Shown here piece by piece: positions 23,551 to 26,124 of a stretch of 26,124 nucleotides of DNA. Each line of letters opens with the position of its first letter. Within the stretch, counting starts at the first letter, position 1. The position numbers and the translations under genes were made by a program. This stretch comes from a virus. The stretch spans positions 1-26,124 of the IMG/VR virus record IMGVR_UViG_3300033986_000319. The stretch is one strand, 5' to 3'. The notes below the pieces were generated by a model. That model was not told the origin of the DNA. It ran no database searches and was given only the letters and a program-made list of their open reading frames with translations.

Positions 23551-25626
23551 GTGGCGTTGTTAAAATTGTTCAACATTAAAAAGTTCAAGCAGGACTTTGC
23601 CGAGAAAGTGGAGTTGTACGACACTATATTAGCCAATCTAATAGCCGGAAACTCAGTTATAGAACCAGACATAAACCTGGATAACAGCAGGATATCGATA
23701 GGGTTTAGCAGCATAGCATCTGAGAGCCAGGTCTCCAGATACTTTCTAATTAGAAATTTACCTGATTATTTGCCTGCTAATTCTTTAGATAACCTCAGGG
23801 GTACATGTATACTGCCTGGGGTGAAATTTAATTTTTACCTGTACGCTTCACCTCATATGATACGCTGGGACTCACCAGAAATGAAGAATAGGCTCGATAT
23901 ATGGAAGCAGTACACTGCATCACAGCCAGATAACATTAATGTGTTTGAGTACAGGCAGAAAAGGAGTGCCAGCTTGGCCAAGCAGAGGATTATATATTCA
24001 ACAAAATATTTGAATGAGGCAGAACTTGATTTCAAGAGGTCATTATTTAAGGTGGCTATACTTATAGAAATCACAAGCAGGCGGGATGAGCAATCACTCG
24101 TAAATTTAAGCAGGTCAATCAGTACATTCAAGAATATATGCAGGAATATGGATATAAAGCTTCTGGAAATCAAGATGAACGTTCTTGATTGGCTTGCTTA
24201 TTTTGGCATATTCAGCCTTAAGAACATAAGGGAGGTAGCAAACAAGGTAAGCAGAAGGACTTTGACGGACGATATACTGGCAAGCTTCAACCCTTATAAG
24301 CAAGGAAGGGTTGGGGATGATGGCGTATGCCTTGGCATAGATGTGCTGTCAAAAGTCCCTGTCCTAAAGAAGTTCAAGGCGGACCCTGACGCACCTGAAA
24401 ACTGGCTTATCTGTGCCGAAACAGGCGGAGGTAAATCATTGTTTATCAAGGTGCTATTGACTTACTTGCTTGCAGATGGGTTTGTAGTTACCGTAATGGA
24501 CTACGAGGGCGACGAATACTTCAATCTAGCCAACTACATAAAGGCCGGCAATCCTGATGATGTAAAAATCATATCAATGGGTAAGGGTTCAACTGAGTAT
24601 TTTGACCCAATGGAAATAGCCGACCTTACCGGTGAGGACGATATAGACAACGAGTTAAAGGAAAATGCTATAACCTATACGCTGGCAATTTTTAGAGTAA
24701 TAGTAGGTGGGCTTGAAGGCAACATAAACCAGTGGGAAGAACGGGTCATATCCACAGCAATAAAAAGGGTTTACGAGAAAGCAGGGGTAACCGAGGACAA
24801 GAGCACCTGGCATCGCTCTAAAGGACTTAGAATAAAAATGGTATACGATGAGATAAAGTGCATGGCAGAAACAAAAGAGTTCGTTGACGAGGATGTGGAT
24901 AACGTAAAGCATAAAGCAGCAGTCCGCATAGCAGACTGCGCATCGGTTTATTTTGAGGAAGGGGAGGCTAAGTCAGGAACATTCAAGAACCCGATTTCGG
25001 TCAACGAGCTTTACAAGGCAAGGTTTATAGTATTCTCCTTCGGTATGCGTGGTGCCACATCCTCGCAGATTGACCCTGTAATCCTTGCACTTAAGCAGTT
25101 GTCCGTTGCAAACGTAGCAATACAGATATCAAACTACTGCAAGTATGTTAGGAAATGCTTCAATGTCAAGGTATGGGAAGAGTTCCAGCGTTGGGGTGAA
25201 GTCAGAGGTTCTTCAGAAATCATCCTAAACGCTATGACAGGCGGTCGTAAACGTGGGGACGTGAACTTTATAATCACCAATAAGCTCGGTGCTATACTTG
25301 ATGACGACAATCCAATAGCGGCTGGGCTACGTGAGAATATAACTTCTAAGGCTATAGGGAAAATTAACGACAAGACAATAAGGCATAAGTTCTGCGAAGT
25401 ATTTAGTGTACCTGAGGTTGAAGGTGTACTAGACATGATAGCTAAAGCAAGCATGGCAGACGAGACAAATAATAAGGTAATAGCAAGCAGTTCAGGCAAC
25501 AGGTACAAGTACGCTTTCTGCTTAATGTTGGACAATGGCAAGAAAGCAGTGGTTAAAGTTATGCTACCTCAGGTACTGAGGCAGTCTCAGCTATTTAAGA
25601 CAGGAGTAAATGTAGAAAGCAGGTGA
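23551..25626 (+). CDS. VirB4/TraC-type secretion ATPase with altered motifs
   Basis: 691 aa, GTG at 23551 after AGGAGG, 6 bases from the previous stop. VirB4-type ATPases power assembly and transport in type IV secretion. Residues ~45-250 form the VirB4-like N-terminal region (YFLIRNLPDYLPANSLDNL, and a long helix region with ITSRRDEQSLVNL). The ATPase domain begins at ~260: Walker A is AETGGGKS (289-296), with Ala for the usual first Gly. The VirB4-typical block VMDYEGDEYFNLANYI lies near 315. The Walker B position reads VKVWEEFQRW (~540), where an Asp-Glu pair is expected, and GGRKRGDVNFIITNKLGAIL (~563) matches the RK..G..iiaTQ block with Asn for Gln. The family call is secure from motif order; the catalytic changes are noted separately. 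Confidence 0.88.
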   Translation: MALLKLFNIKKFKQDFAEKVELYDTILANLIAGNSVIEPDINLDNSRISIGFSSIASESQVSRYFLIRNLPDYLPANSLDNLRGTCILPGVKFNFYLYASPHMIRWDSPEMKNRLDIWKQYTASQPDNINVFEYRQKRSASLAKQRIIYSTKYLNEAELDFKRSLFKVAILIEITSRRDEQSLVNLSRSISTFKNICRNMDIKLLEIKMNVLDWLAYFGIFSLKNIREVANKVSRRTLTDDILASFNPYKQGRVGDDGVCLGIDVLSKVPVLKKFKADPDAPENWLICAETGGGKSLFIKVLLTYLLADGFVVTVMDYEGDEYFNLANYIKAGNPDDVKIISMGKGSTEYFDPMEIADLTGEDDIDNELKENAITYTLAIFRVIVGGLEGNINQWEERVISTAIKRVYEKAGVTEDKSTWHRSKGLRIKMVYDEIKCMAETKEFVDEDVDNVKHKAAVRIADCASVYFEEGEAKSGTFKNPISVNELYKARFIVFSFGMRGATSSQIDPVILALKQLSVANVAIQISNYCKYVRKCFNVKVWEEFQRWGEVRGSSEIILNAMTGGRKRGDVNFIITNKLGAILDDDNPIAAGLRENITSKAIGKINDKTIRHKFCEVFSVPEVEGVLDMIAKASMADETNNKVIASSSGNRYKYAFCLMLDNGKKAVVKVMLPQVLRQSQLFKTGVNVESR

Positions 25627-25633
25627 TGTCTGT

Positions 25634-25786
25634 ATGTACCTTTTGCTATTTTTGGCTATTGTGTTCGCAGTATATATAAATACATTTAAGAATGAGTTCG
25701 ACAAAGAGGACATGGGTAAAGCAACATTATTTATAATCTTAAGCGGGTTGACCATAATGTTTGTTGGCATAATATCTAATTTGTAG
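25634..25786 (+). CDS. Small two-TM protein, 50 aa
   Basis: A short gene between the VirB4-like ATPase and the last gene. The ATG at 25634 follows AGGTGAT, which overlaps the VirB4-like stop, so translation is probably coupled. It encodes two hydrophobic helices (LLLFLAIVFAVYI at 3-15 and ATLFIILSGLTIMFVGII at 30-47) joined by a charged turn (KNEFDKEDMGK). No family recognised. The size and place suggest a small membrane subunit, but an unexpressed ORF cannot be excluded. Confidence 0.6.
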   Translation: MYLLLFLAIVFAVYINTFKNEFDKEDMGKATLFIILSGLTIMFVGIISNL

Positions 25787-25804
25787 TCATTGGTGGTGAT
25801 ATAT

Positions 25805-26124
25805 GTGCCTGTAGGTGATTTGAGGAATAAAGTATCTTCTGACGACGTTGAAAAGATAAAGAAAAAGCGTAATCCTCCTGAATATGAGGAAGGGTTTGAG
25901 CCTATGGAAGATGGCGAAATAAGCTTTAGCGATTTATTTGAGGACACTGGAGGAAATAGCGGGTCTTCTGGGAAACCTTTGACAGCAAGTGAGATATTCG
26001 GTGGGCCATTACCATCGGCTCAGAAGCCTGCAGGTCCTGGAGCTCCAGGGCCTGGAGGTTTTGCTACACCTGGAGCCCCACCAGGTTCGCCAGGAGTGCC
26101 TGGGACTACACCAGGGGTGCCTGG
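25805..26124 (+). CDS. Gly/Pro-rich (collagen-like) protein, 3' end outside window
   Basis: A GTG start at 25805 follows a GGTGGTGAT site, and the frame stays open to the last base (106 codons visible). The ATG at 25803 is rejected because that frame stops after three codons. The first ~60 residues are charged, with KKKRNPPEYEEGFEP, ISFSDLFEDTG and TASEIFGGPLP. The rest becomes repetitive: PAGPGAPGPGG, then GAPPGSPGVPGTTPGVP, close to collagen Gly-X-Y spacing in places but irregular. There is no signal peptide. A flexible linker or spacer leading to a C-terminal domain outside the window is likely. Its SDLF and EIFGG elements recall the acidic-aromatic motifs of the first gene in the window, which is only a weak resemblance. 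Confidence 0.7.
   Translation, partial: MPVGDLRNKVSSDDVEKIKKKRNPPEYEEGFEPMEDGEISFSDLFEDTGGNSGSSGKPLTASEIFGGPLPSAQKPAGPGAPGPGGFATPGAPPGSPGVPGTTPGVP

Noticed and set aside
25980-26124. Repeated CCTGG/CCAGG-rich DNA at the right end as a tandem repeat or CRISPR-like array
   Set aside because: Repeats are irregular, have no constant spacer, and are explained by the Gly/Pro coding frame.
1-26124. Phage genome as the source of the window
   Set aside because: dNMP kinase, HU and DnaX occur in phages, but no terminase, portal, capsid, tail or lysis gene is visible, and a VirB4-like ATPase with many exported membrane proteins fits a conjugative element better. A phage-plasmid cannot be fully excluded from this window.

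Overview
The window looks like part of a large conjugative plasmid or integrative element of a Gram-positive, low-to-moderate GC Firmicute, probably of the Clostridia. The evidence is strong AAGGAGG-type ribosome binding sites, arginine written mostly as AGG/AGA, frequent ATA isoleucine codons, a lipobox lipoprotein, and a VirB4-class ATPase beside many membrane proteins. All supported genes lie on the + strand and are tightly packed. No gap exceeds 300 bases. I see no RNA gene, insertion sequence, CRISPR array or phage structural gene (terminase, portal, capsid).

Layout. (A) 1-4151 is an accessory block: an acidic protein with repeated FFVD motifs (cut by the left edge), a GNAT acetyltransferase, a small unknown, a phage-type dNMP kinase, an unknown 380-aa protein, and an ArdC-like antirestriction protein with an HEAGH metallopeptidase motif. 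(B) 4286-4909 is a single-pass membrane protein. (C) 5036-5854 is a stand-alone gene with a near-consensus promoter, a strong RBS, tandem 3' hairpins and a different codon use, so probably made in large amounts. (D) 6030-7895 holds a small membrane protein and a DnaX-type clamp-loader ATPase, closed by a terminator. (E) From 8026 to the right edge is one long gene string that looks like the membrane part of a type IV secretion (conjugation) apparatus.

Block E holds three related two-TM proteins (8026, 10214, 11070). Among them sit a 101-aa unknown, an HU-like DNA-binding protein and a YdjM/DUF457-type membrane hydrolase. They are followed by a 752-aa lipoprotein with C-terminal TM helices, a 1629-aa exported multi-TM protein, and a two-TM protein whose cytoplasmic part resembles the N-terminal half of VirB4. 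Next come a P-loop ATPase of MinD/CpaE-like build with a long acidic linker, a coiled-coil protein that may carry a dead copy of the same ATPase fold, a VirB4-type ATPase with altered catalytic motifs, a 50-aa membrane protein, and the start of a Gly/Pro-rich protein.

Inferred working model: the membrane proteins of block E form an export channel powered by the VirB4-like ATPase. The MinD-like pair positions or assembles it. ArdC, dNMP kinase, DnaX and the HU-like protein help establish, copy and package the incoming DNA. No relaxase, coupling protein or peptidoglycan hydrolase is seen, so conjugation itself is inferred. The most unusual points are the triplicated two-TM family, the split or duplicated VirB4 N-terminal region, the active/inactive MinD-like pair next to VirB4, and the highly expressed unknown at 5036.
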